Below are positions 39,218 through 52,285 of a DNA stretch of 64,000 nucleotides, piece after piece. The notes under the pieces are model-generated. The model saw only the letters and a program-made list of their open reading frames with translations. It searched no databases and had not been told where the DNA came from. Position 1 is the first letter of the stretch; each line of letters begins with the position of its first letter. The stretch is from Onchocerca lupi (Eukaryota > Nematoda > Chromadorea > Rhabditida > Onchocercidae). A program made the translations under genes and the position numbers. Location of the stretch: NCBI GenBank assembly GCA_028564675.1, contig JAOVVO010000270.1, forward strand, positions 34,216 to 98,215, read 5' to 3'.

Positions 39218-42200
39218 TTAAATTGATCCAAGTGATTGTATTGTAGTTAATTTCGTACGAAATATTTGAGAATGTGTACGCATATGTGTATGAAGATTTG
39301 ATGCCCGATTAAATGCTTTTTCACAGATGGAACAAATATAAGGTTTCACCTGAAAATAAACAATTTCAAAAAAAAAAAAAAAAAAATGTTACGAATGTAA
39401 TATGCAGGAAAAGCACATCTTTAGGGTTTATAAAAATTAAACTAAATCGATTAAAATTAATTAAAAATAAATCTATGTAATCTTCGCAATAGACAATCCT
39501 TATTTGTTGTAATAATACATAAATAACAAACAATAAACAACGCATATGTATACGTATATACATACAACATACACACATACAGACATACACACATACACAC
39601 ATACACATGCACATACACACATACAGCTATTTACGCCTAAAAAGATAAATCAAGTAAATAATAACATATGATCTTTATTTCTTAAAATAATGAATGTGCA
39701 ATAAATAATAAATAACACAAACACGCACATACACGCATATAAGCATAGATTTTTATGTTTTGTAAAATTAAACTAAAATAATAAATAATCTTTATTTGCT
39801 ATAATGATGCATGTAAAATAATCATTATTTGCTATGATAATGCATATACAATAAGCGATACATATACATTTCTTTATGTCTATAATGTTAAATGCAATTA
39901 ATTGTTGTTGTCATAATGCATATATTATAAATATTATGCTTAATAATTGTAATTGATACAAGCAATATACCTTTTTCTATTTTATTTAATCAAATTTTTT
40001 GCTTTTTTTTTCTTTTTTTTTTTTTTTTTTTTGTTTGTTAATGCAATAAATTTGAAAAGCAAATAAACACATCAAATTATTTACCGTTGTATGAGTAAGA
40101 CGATGGCGTGTTAAATTACCCGGTTGTCGAAATGCTCGACCACAATGATCACAATTGAACGGTTTTTCGCCAGTATGAATCCTCTATTCAATAAAAATAA
40201 ACAAAATATGAAACAAATTTCTAAAAAAAAGAAAAAAAAGAAAAAACCCATAGAATTAATAATCGAAAAATTTTTGAAATGAAGTAAAATCAGAATAATA
40301 TGAGAGTTATTTGTTTAAATAATTTAAACAATAAATTATTTGACGCTAATTTTGAAAATCGACATAAAATTTCTTCTATTAAATGTAAAATATTGCAAAA
40401 GAATGAAAAATCCTTTTAAATACAAGTATTATGATGACAGTAAAATTAAAAGTAAAGATAATATGATTTCTATGTTAGACAAAAAAAATAATAATCAATG
40501 ATACTAATTAATATTAAAAAAGCTTGATTCAAATTATCTTTTTTTTTAAATATTTTTCATTCTAATCAAAAATTTTAGATGTCATTTAAACGAGCTACGT
40601 AACTGGAATAAATGAATTTACTTCATTTGTACACCAAATTATAATATCACTTTTGGTTTTTCAACTAAACTGATAAAATTTTTGCTAGATTCTTTTTTGT
40701 TTGCTTAATTTTATTCTTACTTCTTTCATCAGATTGAAGCAGGAAAGGAAATGTTTGGAATTGTAAATAAATTATGATGAAGATGAGGGAGAGACAAGAA
40801 GAAAATGGTGACAAATTAGGGACACTATTTGCACAAGATTTAAAAGTAAAAGGAATGGAAGTTTATTGCTTTAGCACAAAATCTATTTTTGCATAATTTA
40901 TAAAATCATTCAACTCTTGTCCAGCATAGTGCCACGAAGTTTTATTGTTTGATGATGAACAGGAAGAGAAGACTTATTTCAAACTCATCCTTATTTATTA
41001 GTCAGTTTAGTTGGAAATTTCCTTTAGTATTTCACTCTTTCCACTTTTCCTTTTCTTTCTAATCTATTCATTATTTATAAAACTTGACAAAGATTTCGGA
41101 ATTTTCCTTTCTAATTATAATCATATATTACGAATGATATCGTAATTTTCAACTCAAAAATTGATTGGTTCTTTCGCTTTCTATCTCCTACCGTAACAAA
41201 ATAAAGAAAAAACCAAAAAATAATAATAACATGTTACCTTATGTGTTACCAGTGTATTACTTCGGCTAAATGTTTTATCACAAATATCACATCGATATTT
41301 CTTAATTGTCGATTGATTGTGATTATTCATTATTCGGAAGCGATGTTGTTGATATTGTATAGCAGCTAAAAATTTCTTACATTTATATCATAATCATTCT
41401 TTATTTTAATTTTAAAATTTTCGTCAAAGTTATGAAATTCTTTTTTCTTTGTTTTCATTCAGAGAAAAAAATCAAATTTTTTAGATTGCATGCAAATTTG
41501 ATTTTTTTTTAATTCATTTTAATCGGTTTTAAGTAAAATATTTCAAAAAATGATTTGTTTGCTGACTTTCAATTTATATTAACATTTCTTCATGTTTGCA
41601 TAAAATTTTGAAAAAAAAAAAGTTTAGTACTTTTTATTTCTCAGTAATAATTATAGTTTTAAAAAAAATTAGAGAATAAAATGAAAAATAAGTGAATAAT
41701 TCAATAAACAAAATGAAACTGAAATTGTTTTTTCTCAAATGTAATTTTGTTTAAGTTTTTGCATAAACATTCATTTTAAAAAAAAAAAAAAAAAAAAAGA
41801 AAGAAAGTGCAAAAAATACTTTGATTGGACAAGATTTGCTTATTGATAGCTCTCCTTGAAGTAGATGATAATGATAATGATGATGTTGATGTTGTTGATG
41901 ATGATAGTGATGACCATTGCTGCGCAGTTTGCTGCATTTGCATAAGTTGATAACGAGTGTTCATCAGCTGTGATAAGCATGGTATGCTGTATTGTGATAA
42001 GGCCTATAATTATGAAATTTCAAAAGTATGTTAATAAAACTGAAATCATATATGATATGATGTGATGAATATGCAGTTTGAAATATTCATCTAATTTATC
42101 ATTCGTTCCAAATATTATCAGGAGACTAACATGAAATAATATCATATAGTAATTGGCCAATCAAAAACTGAGGGGATAAATTAGCCATAATTTATATGAA

Positions 42201-43795
42201 TGATCATTTAAAAATCATCTTGTAATTATCAAATATAATAAGTTCAATAAAATTTTACTTAACTGATAGAAAGTTATTAATTTTTTTTTTTTTTACTTAC
42301 GAGCAGACCAAACGAAAAAAAGATTAATCTATCTTCCATTAGAATCAAAATCTTTCTTTACTTCGTTGTATAATTAGTTGTTCAACTTTATTTTAGGATA
42401 GAGTTAACTTTGTCATTAAATTAATGATAAAAATAAAAATAGATGAAATTTCAAAATTTTGAAGGAACTTAGAAATAAGAAAAGATAATGGTAAAGAAAA
42501 TGCAATTAATTAAAAAGATAAATTCTTTGGAATGAATATTTGATCAATTTAATTAAAAACTGGTTATTTTAATTAGAATAATGATGGGAAAATAAAGAGC
42601 TTTATAGTTAATTGTTGTAATGTTTAGACTGAAGCAAGTAATGTAGAAATAATTGAAAATGAAAAATTAACCATTTCTTGGCAATAATAATTTTAATCAT
42701 AAATTGAATTATGTTATTTGATTCATATATATATTTTTTTATGCTTTTCCTAATAATGTCATAAATAATATATCATTTATTGCATATTAATACCTGTAAA
42801 GGTGTTGCTACTGGCAATCTTTGCAAAAAATATTGAAATGGTTCATTTTTAGGAAAATTTTGTAATTGATTTCGTACTGCTGGCATTGGTAATGTTCTTC
42901 CACAAGGTATGCTTAATGATTTCGGTGTTACAGTTTGCTGTTGCTTCTCATTATGTGAGCATCCCGGTATATCTCGGTTCAATTTCCTGCAAATTCCAAA
43001 TCTGCATTTTTTCATGTATTAGAATCTGCATTATTGTATTAAATTTGAATCTTATGCTATATTAAATTAGGATCTCAGTGTCACTGCATTAAATTATAAT
43101 TTGTCTTACTGTATTAAATTAGAATCTTAGTAATAATCAGTTAGAATATAGCAGTAACAAAAAAGAAGGAAAATTTTTTTACAGAAGAGATAGAAAAAAA
43201 AAAAATCTGGTTGGGAAACAAAAAATGAGTGAAAATAAATTTTTTAAGAAAAAAAATTAAAATTTAGAATTTTATAGTATATGCAAATAATGATAAGATT
43301 ATGATTAATCAATCGAGAAATTAGATTATTACTTTTTTCTACAAAATTCTTCAGTAAATTCAATTTTATTTTTCAAAAATATTGCATTTTCTTTTTTCCA
43401 AAATTTTCTTATTTATTTCCAACCTAATCTAAAATTCTTTTCATTTCATATCAATCATTTTTTCAGTTATTTCAAGCAAAGTTTCTTCTCTTTTTTAAAA
43501 ATCATTTATCAAATTAAATTATTTAAATTTGAAAGTTTTTTTTTTTTTTTTTTTTTGGTAGGAATATTATTATGGCATAATTTAAGGGGGGCAATGACAA
43601 ACTTTGACAAATAAAATTTAAAATACTAAGAAAATTTCAAAAATCTTGTTGATAATAGAAAATTAACCGTAATGTTTCGCATTCCTTGTTGATAATTTCC
43701 ATAGATTTAACAGTATTACAATTAACTGTTTTCATATCATTCGTATCACATTCATCGAGTAATGATGCTATGAAATATGTTTTACGTCTTGGCAT
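39218..43795 (-). CDS. C2H2 zinc-finger transcription factor, three fingers
   Basis: Minus-strand exons 43795-43668, 42986-42794, 42003-41820, 41365-41238, 40183-40085 and 39349-39218 join in phase to 287 aa. Three consecutive C2H2 fingers fill the C-terminus: C194/C197/H210/H214, C222/C225/H238/H242 and C250/C253/H266/H270, with a TGEKPF linker between fingers 1 and 2 and a TTVKPY linker between 2 and 3. Each finger is split across an exon boundary or carried on its own exon. The middle is Q- and S-rich (a run of serines and threonines at about 120-150). The N-terminus MPRRKTYFIASLL resembles short co-repressor-binding motifs (SNAG or eh1 type). Expected role: nuclear, sequence-specific DNA binding, probably repression. 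I cannot assign an orthologue. Finger number is low and the gene looks complete. Confidence 0.9.
39540..39625. repeat. ACAT/CA-rich microsatellite in an intron
   Basis: Imperfect repeats of ACATACACAC in the last intron of the zinc-finger gene. The Met/Cys/Val-rich open frame on the minus strand here is an artefact of this repeat. Confidence 0.85.
43030..43135. repeat. Four diverged ~25-bp tandem units
   Basis: Variants of TACTGTATTAAATTAGAATC are repeated four times in the first intron of the zinc-finger gene, with spacing of about 25-28 bp. Confidence 0.65.
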
Positions 43796-44872
43796 AATAT
43801 TCCTTTCTTATTTTATCCGAAATTTTCGAAAATTGTATTAATCTGAAAGTTATAATAATTCTATCATTTTCTTTCAAATTAATCTAATTTTTGATGAATG
43901 GAAAGGTTTTTTTTTTTTCATTTTTTATAATTATTAATTTTACGTTTGTTTGACAACTAATCGCAAATATGTTAAAATTGTTATTTCTAGTAATTATAGT
44001 AATCTGAAAATATAAAAAAAAGCAGAAAATTCAAACACATGATAATAATTGGAGTTTTTTTGTAGTAAAAATAATTGTAATAATATAATGATACAATAAT
44101 TGAAGTAAAATAAAAAATAACAATTAAAATAATTGAAAAATTTGGATTTTTTTTTTTTTGTCGATTGTGAGAAATATTTTTGTAATTTTTAACAAATAAT
44201 TTTCAATGTAATTATTAAAAGTTAAAATATTTTTTTTTGATACAATTTTTTGAACAAAAAATCATTTTCAACATATATTTTCATGCAATATAAATAGATA
44301 GATATGGCACTTAAAAATTGTTTAATATAATCCGAATGAAGTAGTATTTAAAATTGAAAACCAAAATTATTCAAATATTATCCGGAAAGAATGATACGAC
44401 AATTGAGTGCGTTAAATTAATGAAAAATTTTCCGGAATGAATAGATATGAAGATTGAAAGCCAAAAAAAAAGAAAAAAAAAACTATTCAAATATAATCCC
44501 AAAACGATCGATAGTCTAAGGATTGAAATGAAGAAATCTGAATGAATAAAATAAATAAATGAAATAAGAATGAATTTTAAGAATAAAAATTCACACAATG
44601 GCTAATTTTTACTTCTTCTTGTTAATTGTAACTAAAATTATGTGAGAAATTTGGAAATTACGGTAAAAGTAATGAAGCTGAAGGTGGATGAAATGCAAAG
44701 ATGAGAAAAGTGGGAAAACGATGGCGGAGATTAGAAAAAAAATGGAAATGAATTATGTGAAAGAATGATTTAAGGAATAATAACTAATATTAGTAATAGT
44801 TTAGTAGTAGTAAAATCAAGGGAAGCGCTATATTCCGACGAGATTTTAGTACGAGAAATGGGAGAGGCTTAA
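43796..44872. other. Upstream region of the zinc-finger gene
   Basis: AT-rich. A minus-strand ACTTTCAG acceptor ending near 43843 lies about 47 nt before the zinc-finger ATG and may receive a spliced leader. No other gene is supported. Confidence 0.45.
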
Positions 44873-44929
44873 CTAAACATCATCCTCTTCCTCTTCCCAT
44901 TCTACCGTAATCCTCTCATTCATCTCATC
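44873..44929 (-). CDS. Possible orphan terminal exon with acidic tail
   Basis: On the minus strand an acceptor (AAAGATAG) is followed by 18 codons and a stop, encoding a very acidic end (ITVEWEEEEDDV). The composition is unlike the random AT-rich frames around it. I found no convincing preceding exon, so this may be chance. Confidence 0.2.
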   Translation of the reverse strand, partial: DEMNERITVEWEEEEDDV

Positions 44930-44985
44930 CTATCTTTACATTTGAATATTATAATATTGATCATAATATGAGTCATTTATATAAT
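44930..44985. other. Short spacer
   Basis: Nothing recognisable. Confidence 0.4.
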
Positions 44986-45400
44986 TTTCGAATACTTCAG
45001 ATTACATGATATGAAATGTAATGATGAAATATAAAAGGGGTACGGTAAAAAGTACCGTATTGTTTATCTATTCTATTATATTTATATAATTTCAGGATAT
45101 TCATATTATTTGATGAAATGATGAAGTGAATGACAAAATTCAATATTGTTATGTTTCATAATATCATTTCTATTTATTTACACAATTTCCAAATATTCAT
45201 ACTATAATATATGATATGTAATGATGAAATATAAAAAGAGATACGGTAACAAGTATTGTATTGTTTATCTAAATTGTTCGATTCCATAATGTATCAATTG
45301 CTATTCATTTATGCATTATATTGGAAATTCATATTATTAAATATATGAAACGGAATAATGAAATATTAAGAAATTTGGTATAAAATATCGATCAGATTAT
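44986..45400. repeat. Diverged tandem repeats, ~200-bp period
   Basis: The block GTAATGATGAAATATAAAA followed by a (G)TACGGTA...GTATTGTTTATCTA-type segment appears at about 45017 and again at about 45217, each preceded by a TATTCATA-like segment. Weaker partial copies lie near 45100 and 45340. Confidence 0.65.
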
Positions 45401-48400
45401 TTCTTGTTCATAAAACGATGTATACAATTTAATTTTGAGAGCTATTTTAAGTAATTATAAAAGGATAAAACAATCACCTATTTTAAAAGCTACAATTCTG
45501 AATTAAATACGGAGAAATACGGTATGAAATTCTTATTTAATTTATTATAGAATTTATTTATCCCAGTGATGAAATACATTATTTTTTTTTTTTTTTTAAT
45601 ATCCTTTATGATCAAATTTTGTAATCGGAAATATTTTGATATGATAAAAAAAGACTATTTAAACATAATAAGTTTATTTCTTTTTTTCTGACTTTTTTCT
45701 TTCCTTTCTTCATTTTTCATTAAATTTATTCTATAACATATGTATAAATTTATACATTTTCCTTAAGAAAAACGATTTCAAATTTCTCATAATAAGAATT
45801 GAACGAATTCCTCTCTTTTGAATGAATAAATATTTGGGACGTTTGGTTTTTTGACATAAGTTTTTTTTTTTTCTTTATTTTTTAGTTTATTTATTTATTT
45901 TTTCAAATAAGGAGAAAAAATCATTAAAAAGTTTCAACAAGGCAAAAATTTGTTTTTTATCGGTTAACATTTCGATATATTCTTATCATTAAATGATTAA
46001 ACATCAAATATGGTAATCTAATAATCATAAAAATTTTTTAATTTTCAAACTACAATTTATATTTTCTATTTGCTCCATTTAAATAATTGCAACTACTGCT
46101 GTATTTTTTATTATATAATGCTAAAGTTTGAAAATATTTTATTAACAGTTTTTTGCATTACTTTTGATTTAATTTTTCACCTTCATTGCAATGCATGAAT
46201 GGATGTTGATTTCAAATATCATAACTTATTTGAATGCAACTAAATCTTTCATTTCCAATTTGACAGCGTACTGGAAAGGAATTATTTTTATGTGAAATTT
46301 ATATTATTCATTTAAATTTTGATATTTTATTTTTTTGGAAAATAAAAAATTTCATCACTATTATATAAAAACTATCATTTAAATCAAAGTTCAATGAATC
46401 AAATCATCAATAACTGCGAATGGACAAAATTTTTACAGCTGAAAACTGATAAATTAATCAAATTGAAGAAGAAAAGAAATATTATATCAAATATCACCTT
46501 CAATTACACGATCATATCATCACCTAAAAATGACTTAGATTATTGAATAACCTGACAGGTTGTCCGATAATCTAATCCTTTTTTCAGTGTTGTGTAAACA
46601 TATCTTGTCAGATGATGATGCAATATATGTCATTAAATGTTATCTTACATATCTAATCAATAATTTCGATTTAATCAATCAGTTGATATTTCAAATAATA
46701 CCTGAAGATCTCATAGATATTGTTTGATTTGATTGCAGTTATTAGATTCACTTTTTTCTTTTTTAATTTTTTATTAGTTTTATTGAGTAAAAATACCAGA
46801 AAAAGTTTTATATTTTTGCATAAAATTTTTAATTAAGATTAAAAGAAACACAAAACTTTCCATTCTTTTAAAATTTTGCTTATTTTAATGATAGAAGAAA
46901 TGTTTAATAAGCAATTTCATTATTATTTCGAAAAATTTTGAAGTAAAATTGACTTTTATTAAAAAATGTATGTTATGAATAACAATTCTACTCATTATTA
47001 TGTATTATATTTCTATGAATAGCACTAACATCTAAAATTAGCAATAAATTAGAAGATATGAAATAAAAATAAATGAAAAAAGAATAAAGTGAGAAAATAA
47101 GCAATAAATATAAATGATTTTAATCAATTTAACAATGCCTCAATTTTTCTTAATTTCCAATTTTACAATATTTGTTGCATCTTTCATATTTTAATATTTC
47201 TAAAACTTTATTAAAATTAAAATATCAATAATCTTATTATATCTTTTTTTTTTTTTTTTTGAAATAAATCGTTTCTTTTTTTTTTTGAATTAATAAAATA
47301 GGAAGAGAAAAATTTTGTACCTTGAATTTAATCTATTTTTTTGTTTTATTTATTTATTTATTTATTTTTTCTTTTAAATGACAGTTGATTAAATATTATT
47401 TCGATGAATGATTTAGTTGTTGCTATTGTCATCAAATAATTTTGTAAAACTTTTCACAAATAATCTTTGATCAAATGAGCTATAAGGAAATTTATAAATA
47501 AAATTTAATTCGCTAATAATAACATTTGCTTGCAAAAAGTTTCTGAAATATATTCCGGTTGAATTTATTTTAATGCTAAAAAGGATTAATGAAAAAAGTC
47601 GATCAATAATGATACCTTTGACAAATTTGCAAATCGATATTTGATGGTGTGAAATGAACTCTTGAGAATGCGCAATTAGCTTTTAGCACATTTACCCTTC
47701 CCAAATTGAATCTCAATGATACTTAAGGACAAATCAGTTATTCTCACATACATATGCTCCATTTTTTCATCTGATAACTAATCTTACTCATTAACTTAAT
47801 TACTCATCATTTTTCATCAAATAATACTTTAAAATGACAATTTATTATTTCTAAAAAATTTAGAAAAAAAATTTAGAAAAATTAAAAATTTACTTATTTT
47901 TTCAGTATAAAATTTTTAATAATTCTCTTTCAAACATAACTTTCATATGCAATTTATCTTAATTATTGAAAAAATGAATATTTGATGGGTTAATTTTAAA
48001 AATTATAATTTCTTATAATTAGAATTTTGTCATAATTAAGCCTTGTTATTAGTAAGAATACTGTTAATCTTTTGTTGAATGTTTTTTTCATAACAAAATA
48101 TAAATGTATTGAAATGTGAAATAAACTATATATCATTATTTTAATCATTTCTTAGCATTATATATTTTGTTATTTATTTATTTGTTCATTTAAATCACTT
48201 ATTTTCTCATTTGTTTGAAAGACATTTTATAGTTCAAATTTTGGCTCTCAAATCTTTTTGTAACAATTTTTGCACATTTCAAATTTGACTTATTTTTTTT
48301 CTAATCTTTAAAGAAAAAAGAAAAAATTACAAAAAAAAAAAAAAAAGAATTAAAATTAGCAAATAAATAATTTGGCATGAAAAAAAAGTGTCAAATATTA

Positions 48401-48896
48401 TCATATCCGTTATATTATCATGATTAATTATTATCATTGTATTATAGACATATCATTTTTGCTAAAATAATCATCAATTTTTTGTAATCATAATCATCAA
48501 TTCTTGTCTTATTTCTTGCAATTAATGAATTAATTAGCATTTGACCCCGATATTTATGCTCATTGTTGTTCATCTGATGAAGATCCTTCATCAAATTGCA
48601 TCACTTCTTGAGTACTTTTGAACCGGAAGAAGTATCTCATATTTGTATATCGGTTACTATTTAATCCAATTAATGCTAAAATATCATTTATGCTATTGCT
48701 TTTTTAGGATGCATTAAATTTAATTATAAAAATTTGAAAATTACTGATTAATCATAAAATTTTCATATAATTTGTAAAAAAAAAAAATTAATTATATAAT
48801 TGAATACTAAAAATTGTACGAAAATAATTAGTAAAATAAATTATGGCAGATGTAAAAAATTGATCGATGTGAATAACAGACTACTTGAATAAGCTT

Positions 48897-48898
<2 letters not shown>
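45401..48898. other. Gene-poor AT-rich stretch
   Basis: No complete gene visible. Three short minus-strand islands (46535-46633, 47696-47770, 48560-48656) have somewhat coding-like translations but cannot be assembled into a gene (see findings). Confidence 0.4.

Positions 48899-48943
<45 letters not shown>
48899..48943. repeat. Long poly-T tract
   Basis: About 45 consecutive T residues followed directly by CAG. Its true length may differ because homopolymers of this size are hard to sequence. Confidence 0.9.
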
Positions 48944-49472
48944 CAGTAATATTTAATGATGAAAATCATTTATTCATTCAGTTAATTATATATAGTTCTG
49001 CTTATTGTACCTAAATTTTTTTTTCTCTAAATTATGTCTAATTAATTATTACTTCTAATTATTATTATCTTATAAAAAAAAAAATGTGAAAGAATAGAAT
49101 AAAATCGATTAAAAATTATTTTTACTTCTATTATTTAATATTTATTATTTTTGATAGGAAAAAATAAAATTATTTATATCTAAATTATACTAAATTAGAA
49201 AAAATTTTCTCATTTGAAATAATTCAAATTTTAAATTATTCCAAAATTGAATATTTATTCTGGATAAATATTTGCTATAACATATCAATGTGTAACAATA
49301 GTAATATAATTCAATGTTAAAGTATTATATTTTTGATAAATGATTGAAATATTTCGAATAATTTTTTAATTAAAAATATTTTAGCAGTGAAGGGGAAAAA
49401 ATTGAAAAATATTGAATATGATAAATTGTTTCTTAATTATTTGAATAAAAAAAAAAAAAAAAAAAAAAAAAA

Positions 49473-49672
49473 TTGAATGAAAAAAAAAAATCAAACATTC
49501 TCGAATTATTGATGTGGAAGGAAAATGTTGATTCAATAACTGGATCAAGAAAGAAAAAAGTATCAACTATACCACCTGCTGTTAAATTTGCCACATCAAT
49601 GAATTCATCATTCGAAATGATCAATTTGATAGTTGACAGTTTACATGATATTTCCTCAAAATAAGCAATCAT
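49473..49672. other. Overlapping open frames on both strands
   Basis: The plus strand has 63 codons ending at 49664 (tail MINLIVDSLHDISSK) and the minus strand 79 codons starting at 49672 (MIAYFEEISCKL...). Both read more like protein than the surroundings, but neither has a clear acceptor, donor or family match. At most one can be real. The minus frame stays open upstream to about 49720. Confidence 0.25.
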
Positions 49673-51605
49673 TTGATACTTGTTGATAAATGCATAACAT
49701 ACGGTTGCGTAATTATCATTAATTTACGGATAACATCGAAACAAACGAAAGAAGTATTCAAAAATGGATAATTAATATTCAAATACTGTATTCATTTATT
49801 TATATATATATATATTCAAAAACAAAAAAAAAAATTTCATTTCTTAATTTCAAAAATGAAAAAAAGAAAAAAGCATCAATAAGAAACAAAATAGTTTTAA
49901 TTTATAAAAAAAAAAAAAAAAAAAGGAAAAAAGAGATTTTTTTGTGACTATATCAAAAATTTGCAATTTTTTTTTTTTTTTTTTTAAAAAGCTTCTTTTG
50001 CAAAATTAAATATACTTGTGAAAATAGCAATTAATTAATTTTTTATTTTTTACTATGATTCAATGGTATTAAGTAAATAAAGCAGAGGATAATATTTGTA
50101 AAAGTATCACACAATATATCTAGAATATAATATAAGATAAAAAAAAAAGAAAAAAGTAGGATGGAAAAAAAATAAAAAGGAAAAAATAAAAAAGAAAAGG
50201 AGGGAAAAAAATTTAAAAAAAAAAAATTAAAAAAAGATTTTTTAATTTTTTCATTATGAATAAAAAATGAACAAAAATCATGTTTAATTTTATATCAAAA
50301 TGAAAATATCATGCATAAAGCATTTACATTTTATATGAATAAAAGTAAAAATACAACAATTTTAATTTTTACATCTAAATGAAAATATATAATGAATCAA
50401 ACTTAATGTATCGTATTTGAAAAAAATACAAAAAATGGGAATACGTAAGTTTAACTTCTTGCGTAAATAAAAATAAGATACATTAAGTTTGACAATTTAT
50501 TTAAAATAAAACTAAATTCAAATTTAATATTATACAAAAAAATCAATAAAGTTTGTTTTCTCGAAAAAATTTTCTTACCAGAAAAAAAAAAAAAATTGTT
50601 TCATTTTATAGCTAAAATATTGTTTCATTTTTTTCTCTTGATAATATTATTTCATTCTTCTCTTCTTTTTATAATTAATTCATTTCTTTTAATTGATTCA
50701 TCGATTCGTTTTTCTCGATAAAACACATCCTGAACATTTTTGAATGTTAAATTATTCTCGAGAATAATTAAAATGTGAAATAATATCTTGGGAATTTCTT
50801 GTTTCTTTTTCATGCTATAAAATTATTATTCATTAAAATATTTCTTATCGAAGCGCTGACATAACTTTCTTTCTTTTTTTTTTTTTCTTTTTTTTTTTTC
50901 GTTTTATTTTTTTCATCATAAAAATTGATTAACAAGGCTATGCATGAAGATCATTTGAAAAAGCACATCTAATATACATTCATCTTTCATTGACTTTAAT
51001 AAATAATTAATCATTCAATCATCTTCAGATATCATCTACTGATCAAATGATATGTTCAATTTTGAAAAGGTTTTGACACGCACATTTATTTTTCGTTTTC
51101 ATGATGACGATTGATAAGCTGAATATGTATATAGCATAGCCTAGGCTATGCATGTAATGGCCAATTTTCATTACTTTTATCGAATCCAAATTGCTTGTTA
51201 AATGAAAATATATCATTTGGGTAGAAGTTTTGGGAGAAATTAATTTAAAAGGGATATATTTGCATTATTTTTTTTTTTTTCATTGAATGAAACATTTTAT
51301 GCTTAATAAAATTTATAGAATTATTATTATTTTTTTTTTCAAATTATATTTATTAAAAAAAATTTTTTTTAAATTATACTTATCATAGTTTACATCATAA
51401 AAAGGCAACGCAAAAATTTGAACATAAGACATTATTTTTAATGTTATTAGTAATAGTTGCAAAAATTTTTGTTAAAACTGATTTGCATTTTTTTCATTCA
51501 TTGCTAGGAGAAGTTAACTTAAACATTTTATAAATGGCGCTAAATGATGTTTAATTATCAAGAATTTCACGATAATTAATAAATGGATATGAAATACAAG
51601 ACTTC
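49673..51605. other. Gene-poor AT-rich stretch
   Basis: Long A and T tracts (49440-49470, 49905-49925, 49968-49985) and no supported gene. It contains an 18-bp perfect palindrome at 51134-51151. Confidence 0.5.
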
Positions 51606-51671
51606 ACCTGAAACTGGATTACCTAGAACTTCTCTTAGTACCTGAAACTTATTACCTAAAACTTCTCTTAA
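51606..51671. repeat. 33-bp tandem duplication
   Basis: Two adjacent copies of ACCTGAAACT...TTACCTA(G/A)AACTTCTCTTA, differing at about five positions. Confidence 0.8.
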
Positions 51672-52044
51672 ATATATTATTCTCCATTTTTTAGCATTAC
51701 ATTACGATAAGATGACTATGTTAAATTTCCCAGATAAAATAATGCAAAAACTTTTACTTATTTAAACTGATTAAGTTTTTCCAGTGTTTTTTTTCTTGGC
51801 AATTTGATTTTTTCAACAATGCATATTTTAAATTTTTACTTGAAAATTATTGAACATTTATAAATTACAAACTTTTATATAAGCAAATATAATTAATTAA
51901 TAAAGCTTTATGTTTCCAAATACATTAGCTGTCCCAAAAAATTTGAGAAAAAAAAAAGAAATTTTTTTTAAATTAGAAACTACAATTAAAAAAAAAAATG
52001 CGAATTTGAAAAGAAAATTTGTTAGAAAAAGGTAATAAAACAAA
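51672..52044. other. Intergenic, no gene seen
   Basis: AT-rich, nothing recognisable. Confidence 0.5.
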
Positions 52045-52285
52045 TCTGAAACAATTTAAAGAAAATTCATTCAGAATTTTAGGAAAAGGAAAATAAATTT
52101 GGTCTTAAATTTTATCAAAAAAGAGAAATTTGGTTTTAAATTTTAAACTTAAATCGAGAATTAAAAAACTGAAAGAAAGATCTGAATAGAATTCATTCGA
52201 AATCTTATGGAAGGAGAAAAAACTTCGGTTTTAAATTTGAAACTTAAATTAAAAATTGAAATTTTGAAAGAAAATTAAGAGATAA
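52045..52285. repeat. Two diverged ~125-bp tandem units
   Basis: Both units contain ATCTGAA, AATTCATTC, a GGAAAAGGA or GGAAGGAGA purine run, GGT(C/T)TTAAATTT and AAACTTAAAT in the same order, beginning near 52045 and 52178. Confidence 0.6.

Noticed and set aside
39366..39620. Met/Cys/Val-rich minus-strand protein
   Set aside because: Translation of the ACAT/CA microsatellite in a zinc-finger gene intron.
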